The translations under genes were made by a program, and so were the position numbers. Shown piece by piece: positions 1-12,452 of a DNA stretch of 64,000 nt (the stretch's first letter is position 1; each line of letters starts with the position of its first letter). The DNA is from Bilabrum cf. latius (lineage: Eukaryota; Bigyra: Bicosoecida; Bigyra; Bicosoecida). The stretch is taken from assembly GCA_965178125.1 (NCBI GenBank), contig OZ237739.1:1054001-1118000 (forward strand). The letters run 5' to 3'. The notes under the pieces were generated by a model. The model worked only from the letters and a program-made list of their open reading frames with translations, had not been told where the DNA came from and made no database searches.

Positions 1-1261
1 CTACGCCATTGGTACCGTGCATAGGCCCGGTCTAGATGCTCACATCGCCATCGATCCGCATGGTGCTACCGCCCTCCAGGAGAGAGACCTGAGCCTGGGA
101 CCCGGAGTAGGTTCCGCTACGCTTCTGCGCGGCGCCGGCGGCACCGTCATCCTCGAACCAGGGCAGGGGCAGAGAGGTGCACAGCACGAGGAGAAGCAGG
201 GGGATCAGGCACCAGGGGAGTGCCCTCTCGGCGGAAGGAGAGAGCGAGCCCGCGTGGTGCAGCACCACCACGACCGTCACGAAGATTGCGGTCAGGATGA
301 CGAGTGCGTACCCTGTGGTGAGCCGGCAGGTGCCACCTGGGCCCACCTGAAGGGAGGAGGCCTCTCCCTGCCCCGCATCCTTGGCTCTGGCTTCGGCCTC
401 CTCCTCGGTGGCGCCTTGAGAGAGGGCCTGTGCCTTTGCCACGGTCGATGCCTGGCCCCCCACTAGGGCCTGGCACGCGGTTGCAAGCGCGATGAGGGCG
501 GGGGTGGAGATGGAGAGGAACCGGAGGAGGCCCGGAGCGTCGCCCTCGAAGTACCCGGCGTACACGACCGCGATCATGATGGCGGATAGGCCAAAGAAAG
601 CTTTCAGGACGCCCATAACAAGGCCGCGGTCTCGGGGGAAATTCCTGACCTGCGACATGCGAGCAGTTCGAAGCGAAGATCCAACAACAAGGTGGTGCCG
701 GTCGGGTGGCAGCAAGGGGACGCGAGTTGCGCCCGGAAGGAAGGCACCTATGTAGCGACATCACACCAATCTTTAGTTCGGTACCATCCGCCGTGTCCAT
801 CAGCTCACCTGCGTACTGATGGCGACCGTGTCGCCGCTCGACGACGCGTTTTGCCAGATGTAGGCAAAGATTGCCATGGCCACCCAGGAGTGCGAAATCC
901 CGGGGAGCTCGCTTGCTCCAGCAAACATCAAGAAGTACCCCAGGAAGGAGAACACTGTCGCATAGGCCCCTGCCACCCAGGGGCCGAATGCGTCGAAAAG
1001 CGGACCTCCTGTGAACGCAGAGGTGTAGAAGCCAACATTTCCGATGGATCCGATCGACTGAAGCTAGTGCTATGTCAGTCCTAGCTTAATTTTCAAGTCG
1101 TTGGAGTATAGCCCAAAGGCGTACGCGGATCCCGCTGCCGCTTGCATGAGGATCCCGGCCACCAGACTCAACCACCGCCTGTCGCCGCATGGTCCGGTGC
1201 GATCGCTGTAGAACCATGGTCTATACTGCTGAATTGAACTGGTCAGAGGCAAGCTGCTCAT
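1..1261 (-). CDS. Nodulin-like major facilitator transporter, C-terminus cut by window edge
   Basis: Multi-pass membrane protein of the nodulin-like MFS family. Exon 1 is 1261..809 and exon 2 runs from 649 off the left edge; the intron 650..808 has donor GTGAGC and acceptor TCGCAG. The family's first helix is visible (RWLSLVAG, then SAYAFGLYS), followed by KLGLT-UAG-H-UAG-L, where relatives often have SQ.QL. Further helices and the conserved RNFPRDRGLVMGVLKAFFGLS segment follow directly after the splice junction. In-frame UAGs lie at 1070-1072, 1064-1066 and 32-34. The ATG at 1261 is the first in frame; an in-frame UAA lies further upstream, but another 5' exon cannot be excluded. The substrate is unknown. 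Confidence is good for family, moderate for start. Confidence 0.75.
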
Positions 1262-1932
1262 TCGAAGCCAGTGTCTGCGATGAAGCTGAATGGAGTCACT
1301 GAGACGAATCTTGATGTTCAACACAGAAAGCAACTACTAGTTTTGGGACACTGCAGCGTCAGACTCTTACCAGACAAGACAACTTCTTGAGTAAAAGCTC
1401 GGGACGGGTCCGAAAAGGATACTGCACTGACCAGATCCGCAACAAATGGACACGGGATCGTGCAATTGTCGTCACATCGAAATGCAACACGCGCAACAGT
1501 TCTGATCCGATCGACTCGGATCTGTCGCTGTCTATGGATGCGTGAGCGGTTCGACGACACCCATGATACAAGCAAGAGCCCGTGCCTCGCTTGGGGACTC
1601 ACCGCCTGCTCGCCTTACACACACCACATACTCCGTTTACAGACTGGCACCTCCAGTTCGAACCCATATAGGCGTTAACCTGAGGTCGCGGTGGTCCCCT
1701 GTTCCCTTCCCCCTTCGCCGGTCGCAAACACCAAAGCAAAGTTGGGCCACCACTTGAACGTGCAGCAGGACAAAGAACTGGTACTAGTCTGGTGGACACC
1801 GATGTTTGCGGGGCCCACTGAGGGCATGTTGACTGCTTGAGGCCATTGCAGCAGGACTGTGAGAAGCCTGCTGGGATCAGTGCTTTCGTTCTTTCGTATC
1901 AGCGTTCGCTTATTGAATCGTTCATTTAAAGA
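1262..1932. other. Intergenic region, no gene recognised
   Basis: About 670 bases between the 5' end of the transporter gene and the 3' end of the first ubiquitin-like gene. The open frames here are short, none shows a recognisable motif, and no tRNA fold was found. It probably holds the transporter promoter and possibly a missing 5' exon. Confidence 0.4.
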
Positions 1933-3853
1933 TCACCACCCGAACCCGCTGCCGGCAGCCGTCGCTGCCACACCAGACACCCCCGTCGGCCGCGCTGCAT
2001 CCCCATACCCACCCCCAGCGACCCCGAAGCCCCCTCCAGCCGACCCCCCGGCACCACCCCCCGCCATGGACACCCGCACCGTAGCGGCCCCCATCTCGCC
2101 CACCTGGGCCCGGTCCTGATGACCCCCCGCGTGCGCGTCTCCGTAGAGCTTCTCCAGACACTGCCTCAAAGACTCGTCCGATCTGCCGTTGTACACGTAC
2201 TGCATCCTCAGCTTGGGGTCCTTCGTGGTCGCACAACGGATGTACTCATTGCCGGGCAGGTGCGTCTTGTGGTCGCACATGAAGCCGATGGCGGCGGGCC
2301 CCACGGCGGGCCTTCCCGCCTGCATGCACGCGAAGCACTCCACCTTGAGGTGCTTGAGGTCCATCCAGCCCGTCCTGGCCTCGTCAAAGCCAGAGCCCGC
2401 TACGTACATGCACTGCTCCGCCTGCGCCAGACCGGCAGCCGACCCGCCCGAGCTGGCCAGGCAGCTCGCGCACAGTGGTCTGTGCACGAAGCTGGTGCCC
2501 GCCGCGTGGCATGTGCTGCAGTTGCCTGTAGCGAAGCCGCCGATGGCACCCTCGGGCGGGGGCCACACTTTGCCCATGACCAGATGCACGCATGACCCGC
2601 TCGACATGCCCAGGGACCGGATGACGGTGGCATCATCCTGAGTCCTACCCCGGTACAGGATCTTCTGCCTCCAGGCAGGCATGCCCTGCGATCTCTCCAT
2701 GGCGACCTTGAGGTCCCCGATGGTGTTGTCGAGATGCACGTGCACTGTGACGGAGGCGCCGCTGAGCAGCTTGACCACGATGGACAGCATACCCGGCCCG
2801 GCCGGCCCAAGGCCTGCACCAGCACCTGCATGCCCTGCACCTGCGCCAGCCCCGAGACCGCCACTGGATGCGCCAGCTGCTGGCGCGGGTGCCGGTGCTG
2901 GCGCGGGTGCGGGTGCTGGAGCAGATGCTGGCGCAGGTGCTGGCGCTGGTGCTGGTGCGGACGTTGCAGAGTACCCGAATGCAGTGTTTGAACCGCCCAC
3001 GGTGCCGTACCCGCCAGCTCCATAGCCCCCCCCGTAGCCCACCCCGCTGCCCCCGGAGCTCCAGCCATCACCCGCCTACGCGTGCGTTCCTGCGGCGGGC
3101 GGTGCCGGCGCCGGCGAAGAAGACTTCGGTGGAGCTGTTGCCCCGTAGGTTGGCGAACTCAAAGATGGCGGACCAGATGGCGCCGAGCCGCCGTAGCCAC
3201 TGGCAGTGGCTGGCGGACCAGACGGCGCTGCTCCGCGCGAGGCGCCGCCAGTCGCGGCTGAATGCCCCGAGGCAGCCCCGAAACCAGAAGCAGAGCTACT
3301 GCCTGTAGCAGGCGTCGAGTCAGGTGCAGCGCCGCCAGTAGCAGGTGCAGCAGACGTCATCTGCGAGAACGACGGCCCGTCCTCGCCTATCTTGTCCCAG
3401 GCAGGCACAGCTCCAGAGCCGGAGTACAAGGGCTTGCCGTCACCAGCGATAGCCATGAGCGAGGAGCCCCGATGGATGCCGAGCTCTTTAAGCTTAGCCG
3501 AATCGCCGAGCTCTTTGCTGGCGAATATGAGCTTGATGTTGACATCTCTGCCGATTGCTCGCTGCGGTGTTGGGTGGAGCTACTAAATGGAGAACCCAGT
3601 GTGAGAACACGCACCTCAGCCATAAGCTTTCTTTCTTCAATAGCAGAGCCACCGCATAGACCCTGTCGTTCGCGTGAGGCTTCAGGCGGGCATGAAGTCT
3701 CCCGGTCAAACATCTTGTACCACCTGGCAAGAACGCCGCCTTGCTCACCTGTATTGCCCTTTTCAAGCCACCCGCGGTCCCATCCTCAAAATACTCGAAT
3801 GTGAATGGACTGCCACCGATGCTTTTCACCACAAGATGAGAGGTCGATGCCAT
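1933..3853 (-). CDS. Double ubiquitin-like domain, Cys-rich protein, tandem copy 1
   Basis: Predicted 577 aa from two exons (3853..3749 and 3561..1933; intron 3562..3748, GTGAGC...CCGCAG). The intron splits an N-terminal ubiquitin-like fold after codon 35: the first half ends GGLKRAIQ and the second half continues DVNIKLIFASKELGDSAKL. A Gly/Pro/Ala linker follows with a UAG at 3076-3078. Then comes a second ubiquitin-like domain (LSIVVKLLSGASVTVHVHLD to SGSCVHLVMG). Next is a cysteine/histidine-rich segment with CSTC, CASC, CFAC and CDHKTH, probably zinc-binding. The C-terminus is Gly-rich and ends in UGA. Ubiquitin-like folds plus a Cys-rich module suggest a ubiquitin-pathway adaptor, but the function is inferred. 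The copy at 4124-6040 is nearly identical. Confidence 0.75.
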
Positions 3854-4123
3854 GCTTGATCACTGTGGATTATCCACCCTGAGCTATTTCATATCCAGAC
3901 CTTTATAACTGTACGCAACCTCAACACCAGTTCTGATAGCGTGCGCTTTTGAGGAGCATGTTGACCGCCCAGTAGGGGCTAGGAGATGCATGATTCCTCG
4001 GAGGGGTGCTTAGGTGGTTTGAGGCCATTTCTTTTATAACGGCAGGACTGTGAGAAGTCTGGCGGAATCAGTGCCTTCGTCCTTTCGCATCAGCGTGCAC
4101 TCATCCAAACCAATCTTCATGTA

Positions 4124-6040
4124 TCACCTCCCAAACCCGCTGCCGGCAGCCGTCGCTGCCACACCCGACACCCCCGTCGGCCGCGCTGCACCCCCATGCC
4201 CACCCCCAGCGACCCCGAAGCCCCCTCCAGCCGACCCCCCGGCACCACCCCCTGCCATGGACACCCGCACCGTAGCGGCCCCCATCTCGCCCACCTGGGC
4301 CCGGTCCTGATGACCCCCCGCGTGCGCGTCCCCGTAGAGCTTCTCCAGACACTGCCTCAAAGACTCGTCCGATCTGCCGTCGTACACGTACTGCATCCTC
4401 AGCTTGGGGTCCTTCGTGGTCGCACAACGGATATACTCATTGCCGGGCAGGTGCGTCTTGTGGTCGCACATGAAGCCGATGGCGGCGGGCCCCACGGCGG
4501 GCCTTCCCGCCTGCATGCACGCGAAGCACTCCACCTTGAGGTGCTTGAGGTCCATCCAGCCCGTCCTGGCCTCGTCAAAGCCAGAGCCCGCTACGTACAT
4601 GCACTGCTCCGCCTGTGCCAGACCGGCGGCCGACCCGCCCGAGCTGGCCAGGCAGCTCGCACACAGTGGTCTGTGTACGAAGCTGGTGCCCGCCGCGTGG
4701 CATGTGCTGCAGTTGCCTGTAGCGAAGCCGCCGATGGCACCCTCGGGCGGGGGCCACACTTTGCCCATGACCAGATGCACGCATGACCCGCTCGACATGC
4801 CCAGGGACCGAATGACGGTGGCATCATCCTGAGTCCTGCCCCGGTACAGGATCTTCTGCCTCCAGGCAGGCATGCCCTGCGATCTCTCCATGGCGACCTT
4901 GAGGTCCCCGATGGTGTTGTCGAGATGCACGTGCACTGTGACGGAGGCGCCGCTGAGCAGCTTGACCACAATGGACAGCATACCCGGCCCGGCCGGCCCA
5001 AGGCCTGCACCAGCACCTGCATGCCCTGCACCTGCGCCAGCCCCAAGACCGCCACTGGATGCGCCAGCTGCTGGCGCGGGTGCCGGTGCTGGCGCGGGTG
5101 CGGGTGCTGGCGCAGGTGCTGGCGCAGGTGCTGGCGCTGGTGCAGGTGCTGGTGCGGACGTTGCAGAGTACCCGAATGCAGTGTTTGAACCGCCCACGGT
5201 GCCGTACCCGCCAGCTCCATAGCCCCCCCCGTAGCCCACCCCGCTGCCCCCGGAGCTCCAGCCATCACCCGCCTACGCGTGCGTTCCTGCGGCGGGCGGT
5301 GCCGGCGCCGGCGAAGAAGACTTCGGTGGAGCTGTTGCCCCGTAGGTTGGCGAACTCAAAGATGGCGGACCAGATGGCGCCGAGCCGCCGTAGCCACTGG
5401 CAGTGGCTGGCGGACCAGACGGCGCTGCTCCGCGCGAGGCGCCGCCAGTCGCGGCTGAATGCCCCGAGGCAGCCCCGAAACCAGAAGCAGAGCTACTGCC
5501 TGTAGCAGGCGTCGAGTCAGGTGCAGCGCCGCCAGTAGCAGGTGCAGCAGACGTCATCTGCGAGAACGACGGCCCGTCCTCGCCTATCTTGTCCCAGGCA
5601 GGCACAGCTCCAGAGCCGGAGTACAAGGGCTTGCCGTCACCAGCGATAGCCATGAGCGAGGAGCCCCGATGGATGCCGAGCTCTTTAAGCTTGGCCGAAT
5701 CGCCGAGCTCTTTGCTGGCGAATATGAGCTTGACATTTGCGTCCCTGCCGATTGCTCGCTGCGGTGTTGGGTGGAGCTACTAAATGGAGAACCCAGTGTG
5801 AGAACACGCACCTCAGCCATAAGCTTTCTTTCTTCAATAGCAGAGCCACCGCATAGATCCTGTCGTTCGCGTGAGGCTTCAGGCGGGCATGAAGTCTCTC
5901 GGTCAAATACCTCGCAAGAACGTCGCCTTGCTCACCTGTATTGCCCTTTTCAAGCCACCCGCGGTCCCATCAACAAGGTACTCGAATGTGAATGGACTTC
6001 CACCGATGCTTTTCACCACAAGATGAGAGGTCGATGCCAT
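4124..6040 (-). CDS. Double ubiquitin-like domain, Cys-rich protein, tandem copy 2
   Basis: Predicted 579 aa, two exons (6040..5936 and 5758..4124; intron 5759..5935). It has the same architecture as copy 1: split ubiquitin-like domain with the intron after codon 35, low-complexity linker, second ubiquitin-like domain, Cys/His-rich segment, Gly-rich tail, UGA stop. The in-frame UAG at 5273-5275 is conserved with copy 1. Exon 1 differs at several residues (YLVDG here, YFEDG in copy 1). The Ala-Pro linker is two residues longer. Preservation of frame, splice sites and UAG in both copies argues that neither is a pseudogene. Confidence 0.75.
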
Positions 6041-6155
6041 GCTCAATCAGATCAGGGTGTAGTGGCCCGAGATCCTAGAGGTGGCTAGATCAAATAACTA
6101 GACCCTTTAATATATTGCGTATTCTAAATATACAAAGATCGACCTACTTGGTATT

Positions 6156-6237
6156 GACAGCATGCCAGAGTGGTTATTGGGATTGACTCGAAATCAATTG
6201 GGCTTCGCCCGCGCAGGTTCGAATCCTGCTGCTGTCG
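6156..6237 (+). tRNA. tRNA-Ser (anticodon CGA)
   Basis: An 82-nt type-2 tRNA fold. The acceptor pairs GACAGCA with TGCTGTC and the discriminator is G. The anticodon stem ATTGA/TCAAT closes the loop CTCGAAA, so the anticodon is CGA (reads UCG, Ser). A long variable arm GGGC-TTCG-CCCG is typical of tRNA-Ser. The T arm is GCAGG-TTCGAAT-CCTGC. No intron. It is the only tRNA gene I found in the window. Confidence 0.93.
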
Positions 6238-6238
6238 C

Positions 6239-6243
6239 TTTTT
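6239..6243 (+). terminator. RNA polymerase III T-run terminator
   Basis: Five T residues begin two bases after the discriminator base of tRNA-Ser, the expected Pol III termination signal. Confidence 0.75.
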
Positions 6244-6380
6244 AGCCTTCTGCCCCCCAACCCCTTCGGCACTCATTTATGCCGATCCGTCGATCCAATA
6301 TGATCCAGGGGTGTATTCTTGCGAAGTTTGAGTCGATCAGTAGTAACTTTTGAACTAGTCGAAGCTTGTGGGTGTGAATT

Positions 6381-8881
6381 ATGCGACGGATTCCACCGTC
6401 AGATGACAGAATTCGATCGATTGCCGTTTCAGCCCTTTCGAAGAATCACGATCGTGCGAGTGGTGGGCGGCAGATCAACCCCCAACATGTGCGTTAGTTT
6501 AAAAAATCTACGCTCAAATCTCCAGGCGGCGAGGACGCCGCCCACCTGCGATTGAGCCATGTCCCAGGAACCACCAGTCGAAGCCTGCCGAGGCTTCCTG
6601 GTGATGGACAGCATCCGAGAGATGCCAAGTCCAAGCACGCAGCCAATGCATTTACCACGGGCCGTTCAGTCATCGCTGCGACTTTTGGGGGGCGTAACAG
6701 CACCGACGGCTGGAACCGCACGAACCGACCACGCACTGCTGGCACAGTTGGAAGACGGGATCAATCGAAAGGCAAGCAGCGATATGTTCTGCGTGGGCGC
6801 CGCGGCTCTACAGCAGGAGAGCAAGCCGCGATGGGAGTGCTGCTTGGCGGTGCCGTGCGGTCGTATCGCGGGCGAGCACTGCAGCTGGGAGCAGGTGCTT
6901 AGGATAAATCGAGAATAGACAGCTTGGAGGAGCTGGGGCCCGTGTTGCCGCTGAATGGCCACCCAAACCGGGCGGGCCGGGAGCAGGAAGGGCATGGTGC
7001 ACGCGGCTCAGGCGTGTCTCCGACAAAGGAAGGCGATCTCCTCCACTCGCAGCCCGTTGGCCGACATGATGCGGGCGCCGAGATGCCGGGAGGTGCGCGA
7101 CACGCTGCCCCCCCTCACCTCTCGCAACGCGAGGACCCGCCAGTGACGCTACGACGCTCTCACTCGGAATCAAAATGGAGCGCCAGCGAGCGGCAGGCAC
7201 TGGTTGCAACCCGTCAGCGCCGTGCCACAGGGGGCGATAGCTGGGCTGCTGGTCAACACGCCTCCTCTCGCGCCACATCTGCAAGCACTCCGCGCCTTCA
7301 TAGCCATGCCATGCCAGGCTATGCCACCACTACTGATGCTGCCACCAGGGCCAGGTCAGGGCTTCCCCCCATGTCCCCGCTGCGACGAGGGGAATTCCCC
7401 TCCCCGGTGCGGGGGGCATACCGGGGGGCTCTCCAAGTGGGCGGCGTGCGGGCGGCGGCGAGGGACGCCCGCGCCATCCTGGGCGAGCTGGCATACCTAT
7501 TCACCTCAGCGGGCGCAGAGGGCCAGAGGCGAGACCAGGCGGCGCGAGTGGTGCAGCGGGCGATCAGGAGTGCGCTGGACCGGTGGAAGCTGGAGGAGAA
7601 GGCGGGGGGCCTGCTCGCCGTGATCGGCAAGACATCCAAGGTGATAAGGAGGCTGCAGCAGATCCGAAGACACGCGGCGAGGTGGCACGACAGGTGGCTT
7701 CAGGCCGACACGTTCTAGAGGTGGGCGGAAGCAGCGGGTACCAACCAGACGAGGCGCCGCGCGCAGAGGAGGGAGGCCACCAGGATGTTCCGCAGGGCGG
7801 TCGGGCGCGGGATCGGATCGGCTGCCTTGCGCGCCTGGCTCGCCGTCGCGACAGGCCCACGGTCGCGCCGGGCCGTGCAGGCACGGCATGCGGCCGCGCT
7901 GGAAGAGGCGCGCGAGGAACTCACCGCGGAGAGGAAAGCCGCCCTGCAGGCAGTGGCGAGAGCGGAGGAACAGCAGAGGCTAGAGGCGTCGGAGCTCGCC
8001 CAGGAAGTGGAGAAAGCCAGGCAAATGGCGGTGGTGGCCAGGGCCGCTGTCCGGACGGCGGGAGGGTCGGGCGCGCGCTCACCCCCTTCTTCTTCTCCTT
8101 CTCCCCCCTCGTCGGTGTTGTTGCCATCCCTGCCAGCATCAACCTCCTAGACGTAGGCTGGTAGTCAGGTGGCCGGGAAAGGAAGGAACTGGGCTTCCAC
8201 AGAGGGGTTCGGTGTGGGTCCTCCCGCAGCCGCGAGCAGCAGCGGGGGAGGGCGAGGAGGAGGAAGCTCGCCCGGTGTGTCGACACCCGTGTCGCCCACC
8301 CGCCTGCAGAACCTCGACAGCGCCATGGACGCATTTGACGCGGCCAAGGCCAGGGCGAGGGCATACCGGCTGTCATCCAGGGCCGCTGTGGATCGGTTGA
8401 GGGCGAGCGTGCCAGTGGTGGACAACGAGTCAGTGAGGCGGCGCTGGGCACTCCGCACAGAGGCCGCGGCACGGGTGCAACTGGCGCAGGCAACACTAAG
8501 GAAACCACTCGCCGCCTGGTTCCATTGTACCGTGCAGTTTCGCAGGGGGTAGGCAGATCGTGCAAGGAGGCATCACGAGCGGGTGATGATGTCCCGCACC
8601 CTGCACCGCATGGCGGAATGGACGCGCAGGCGGACTGCACTGCCAACCGTGGCGGCGGCGGTGGCCGACAGCCACTCCCGGGCCCGGTCCCGCGCGAACG
8701 TGTCTAGGTTCCTGCGACAGTCGGATGCCGCGGCGCGCATCATGCGCAGCGACGATGAGGCGGCTCAGTACCTTCTCGGCCTGCCCCGTGCAGTGCGCCA
8801 GGAGGTGGCTCAGCACTGGGCCCAGTCAAGTGGGAGCAGGGCTTTGGTGAGGGCTGCCATGCGGGTGATGGCAGGCGTGGG

Positions 8882-8913
<32 letters not shown>

Positions 8914-11900
8914 CTGGTGAGGGGGTGTCGGGTGAGGGATACGATGGTGTGGAGGGAGAAGGTGCAGGCACGCAAAGCACTGGCACTGGCACAGGCCCAC
9001 GATCCACGCGAGGTGGTGCGCCCGGGCCCCCTGGCAAGAAGCCAGTGAAGCCCATGAAGCCAGGCGAGCGCAGTGGCAGGAGGAGGCCCCGCAGGATGTC
9101 CCAGGTCAAGGCAGCAGAAGCGGCGCGGCTCGCTGCACTGCGACGGCCGGGTGCTGCCAGAGGCACGCACCCAGGAAACCAAGGTGGCAAGAGTGGAGCT
9201 GGAACTGTGGGTGGTTCGGATCCATAGTCCACGTTCGGCACGGGCGTGTTCACTCCCGGGATCAATCCCCGGCTAGCTCTGGCCTTCCGGCAGTGGCGCC
9301 TGCAGATGCGGTGCTTCTTGCCTTGGAAGCTGCACGCCAGGAAGTGCCGAGCTGCCCGGCGGTTGCGTGCCAGGGTCATGCACAGGTGCGGGCTCCGGGC
9401 CATCGCAGGGTGGCGCATGGTGGCCGCTGAGCAGCGGCAGAAGAGGGTCGCGGCGGTGAAGCTGTGGAGATCCATCAGCCACAACATTCGGGTGGCGCCG
9501 TTCCGGGCCTGGGCAAAGTACACACAGCAAAGGAGGCTTGTCAAGGCCAGGCTGAACGGGCGGCAGGCCATGGCTATCGCCTTCCTGCGTCGGTCTAAGC
9601 AGCGACGGCTGTTCCGAGGGTGGCTCAATGCCATCCAGGATGTCCGCAGGCGGCGGGAAGACGAGAGGCAGCGACGCGCCGAGCAGGGAGCAGCAGCGGC
9701 GGGCGCGGGCGATACCCGAGCTGGTGACGGTCGAGATGGTGGCAGTGTGCCCGCCCATGGGACGACCGATGATCAGCTGCTGGGTCGTACCACAGCCGGG
9801 GGAAGCCCATCGGGTACATCTGCCCAGGATCTTTGGAAACACAACGGAGAGGAGAACGCGCTCCAGCGGAACCCAGCCGGGCACCCGAAGGGAAGAAAGT
9901 CGAGGCGCCACAGCCTCGCAGCGACTGGGATGCCCGCGGTCATGGACGAAGTCACGTCGGGGGGATGGAGCGAGGCATTCCACCGCGACATGGATGCAGT
10001 GCTCGACGGCCCATTGGGCAGCGGCGACGGCAGCGCATCGCGCAGAAATGGCGCTCGGAGGCTGTCTTGGGCGGAATCGAGGGACGCCAACGAAGGCATG
10101 CGCAAGTCAGACATCCTGGCCATCCATCGCCGGCTGAAGAAATCGTCCAAGCTGCTGGCAGAGGCCGCTCGGGGGCTCAAGGAGCAGTGCAGCGACCTTG
10201 AAGCTGGGCTCGACACTGCCACCAAGGGATGGCGACTGGCCGCCAAGCGATCCAGGTCTAAGGACGTGTCGGTGATTGTCGGAGCGCTGGAGAATGCGCA
10301 CCTGCGCGCCGCAGTGGTGCACCTGAGCCGGGTGCTGGAGGAGGTGGGGAGGGTGCATCCTGGCACGGTGCGGCGGCTGAAGGAGTTGGTGTGGGAAGAA
10401 GCGCAGGCAGAGGCGCGTGAGATGGAGTTGAAGGCAGCTTAGGAACGACAGCGAATGCAGGGCACCACAGGGAAAGGCTCTTTGGCAGTGGCAGGCAGAG
10501 AGAGGGGCGTGAATCGATCTAGCGCGGGCATGGGTGAGCCATTGGCTGTCGGCCTGCAGCCAGACCCGCGATGGATCGAGGCAGAGATCGGCGGAGGTAG
10601 TCCTTCTCGTGGGCACAGCTCCAGGCCCATGCAAGACATTGGGGACAGCGGAAGTGAGGGGGATGAGCACGGCAGCGGGGCTCGTCCCTCTGAGGGGTCT
10701 GCTGGCTCGGGCGCTGCGCTCGTCCATCTGGGTCAGGCCGCGCGTGACTTGGCCGCGGGCGGACTGCAGGTGAGAGAATATGGTCCTCGAGACAAGCGAC
10801 GAGCTGGAAGGAATGTTAAGCATGGTGTGTCGGTCGGCAGCTTGGTGGGCGGCGAGCCAATGGCATCTAGGGGGGCGCTGACGGCTGCTGCTGGTGCTCT
10901 GGTCCGCAGGCTGCACCTTGCGACTCACCACACTGCAGGTGCCATGAGCGTGGGAGACGATGCGTTCGGAGACATCGAGGAGCTGCTCGAGGATGAACTA
11001 GAGGCCGGGATGCAATCGGGCGGCGATGATGCTGGCGCATTGGATGGCGCAGCGACGACGGCTTCCAAAGCTCCTGCCTCTACTCGAAGGGCTCGCACTT
11101 CGGCAGAGGAGGTACAGAGACTGACTGCTGCCGCTAGAGAACAAGCCAGGCGACTGCGGGAAGCTCTGGCGAAGCTGTCCATCGAGCTGCCCCAAGCAGG
11201 GAAGAAACCATCGGGGGACGACAGCGGCAATGGAATCGCCACTGGAACCGCGAGTTCGGGGAATATCTCCAAGGACAACGCATTGCCAGAACCAGCTGAT
11301 GGCAAGGCGCATGGATTCGAGGACGACGGCCGGGCCGGGCTAGACCCGGCCTCCCTGGAGCAAATCGCCGCTGCACTCAGGACTGGCCGCCTCGCTGCAC
11401 GGCCCGCGCCCATGGCCGGGCTGGCTGGGACACTTGCCCGCTCGCAGCAGTGGGAATGGCTCGCAGTGGCCAAGGCCGGGCCGCTCCTGCTGGGCGGGTG
11501 GGACGAGGGGGGTCGATTCGGAGCCGGAATGCACGAGCCGGCACCCGCCGCCCTTCGGACGGCCATGGAGCTGGTCCGTGGTGTGCAAGGAGGAGACAGC
11601 GCGCGTGATGGTGATGATGCTGGTGCTGTTGGGAGGGGCTCAGCTGGAGAGGCTCGAGAGGATGCATCAGGGAACAATCCAGGGAACAAATTAGGAGCTG
11701 GTGTTGGACACGCGCCCACGGTGCTAGGTGCGATCGGGCCTCGAGCGGGCTTTGCTGAGGAGGGAGCCAGCGGCAGGGGCGGAGGGATCGGTAGGGGTGC
11801 GTTTGCGTGTGCTGGGTCTGCTCGTGATGCGCAATTGGGGGCGAGGTAGGAGCCTGGTGCGGGTGCGGGTGCGGCCAGGAGCAGGAGCAGGAGCAGGCTG

Positions 11901-12314
11901 GCCTCTGGGGATTCCCGAGGGTGGCGGCAGGAAGAGGACGATGGGGATGCCGTGCATAGAGCGGGTGAATGGGGAGGTGGCGATGTATCGCACGGTGGTG
12001 CATCGAGGCGGGCTCTCTCGAAGCTGTACCGCATCAGTGGCGGGGGCCGGCTGGACCTATCCGGGAGGACGGCACGGGCAGATGCCGACTTTTCAGAAAT
12101 GGGTCTCGGCGATGGTGAAGGCGATACTAACGGTGATGATGACAGGGCTGGTGCTGGCGCAGCGAAACTGAGCGGCAAGGCCAACTCGGGCGGTCGTCGG
12201 TTGCTGCCAGCTGACGGGACGCAGCGTGGTCGAGGCAGGCACAAGCGGGTCCGACCGAACGATATCGCGGGGGTGAAGCCAGTCGACGTGCTGATGGGAC
12301 GGGCTAGGCATTGA
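6381..12314 (+). CDS. Large Sfi1-like tryptophan-helix repeat protein
   Basis: Single-exon frame of 1,978 codons with nine in-frame UAGs (6495, 6900, 7716, 8148, 8154, 8550, 9225, 10440, 11847; first bases) and no UAA or UGA before the terminal UGA. ATG at 6381 is the first in frame. Roughly residues 390-1090 are Arg-rich helices with spaced tryptophans (for example AFRQWRLQM, AIAGWRM, PFRAWAKY, LFRGWLN). These resemble the centrin-binding helix repeats of Sfi1-type centrosome or basal-body proteins. A pure GAT tract encodes ten Asp near residue 835. The remainder is low-complexity Gly/Ala/Ser with acidic patches. A centrin-binding or basal-body role is inference from repeat character; no catalytic domain is visible. 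Confidence 0.7.
8883..8912 (+). repeat. (GAT)10 trinucleotide repeat coding poly-Asp
   Basis: Ten consecutive GAT codons in frame inside the Sfi1-like gene. The purity suggests recent replication slippage and likely length polymorphism. Confidence 0.9.
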
Positions 12315-12452
12315 GCTACATGATACGGCGCGGCTGAATCATTTTCGCCTACATTCGCATTCGTCCGTCCACTCGCGGGTGCGTGCCGGTGGCATTTGCA
12401 TGTGACGAGCTGGACACTTACCAACATTACTGAGCATTTTCAGCCGTTTGCT

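Larger units (their letters stand above)
1850..6045. repeat. Tandem gene duplication, two units of about 2 kb
   Basis: Unit 1 (about 1850-3860) and unit 2 (about 4040-6045) are near-identical across exon 2 and its 3' flank (both flanks contain GCAGGACTGTGAGAAG). They diverge more in exon 1, the intron and the spacer. The main coding difference is in a Gly/Ala/Pro minisatellite (about 2870-2960 and 5060-5155), where unit 2 has two extra codons. Both copies keep the same intron position and the same in-frame UAG, so both are probably functional. Confidence 0.9.

Noticed and set aside
1262-1932. Short open frames such as 1318-1602 (minus) and 1460-1678 (plus)
   Set aside because: Short, no motif, not extended by UAG readthrough into anything recognisable.
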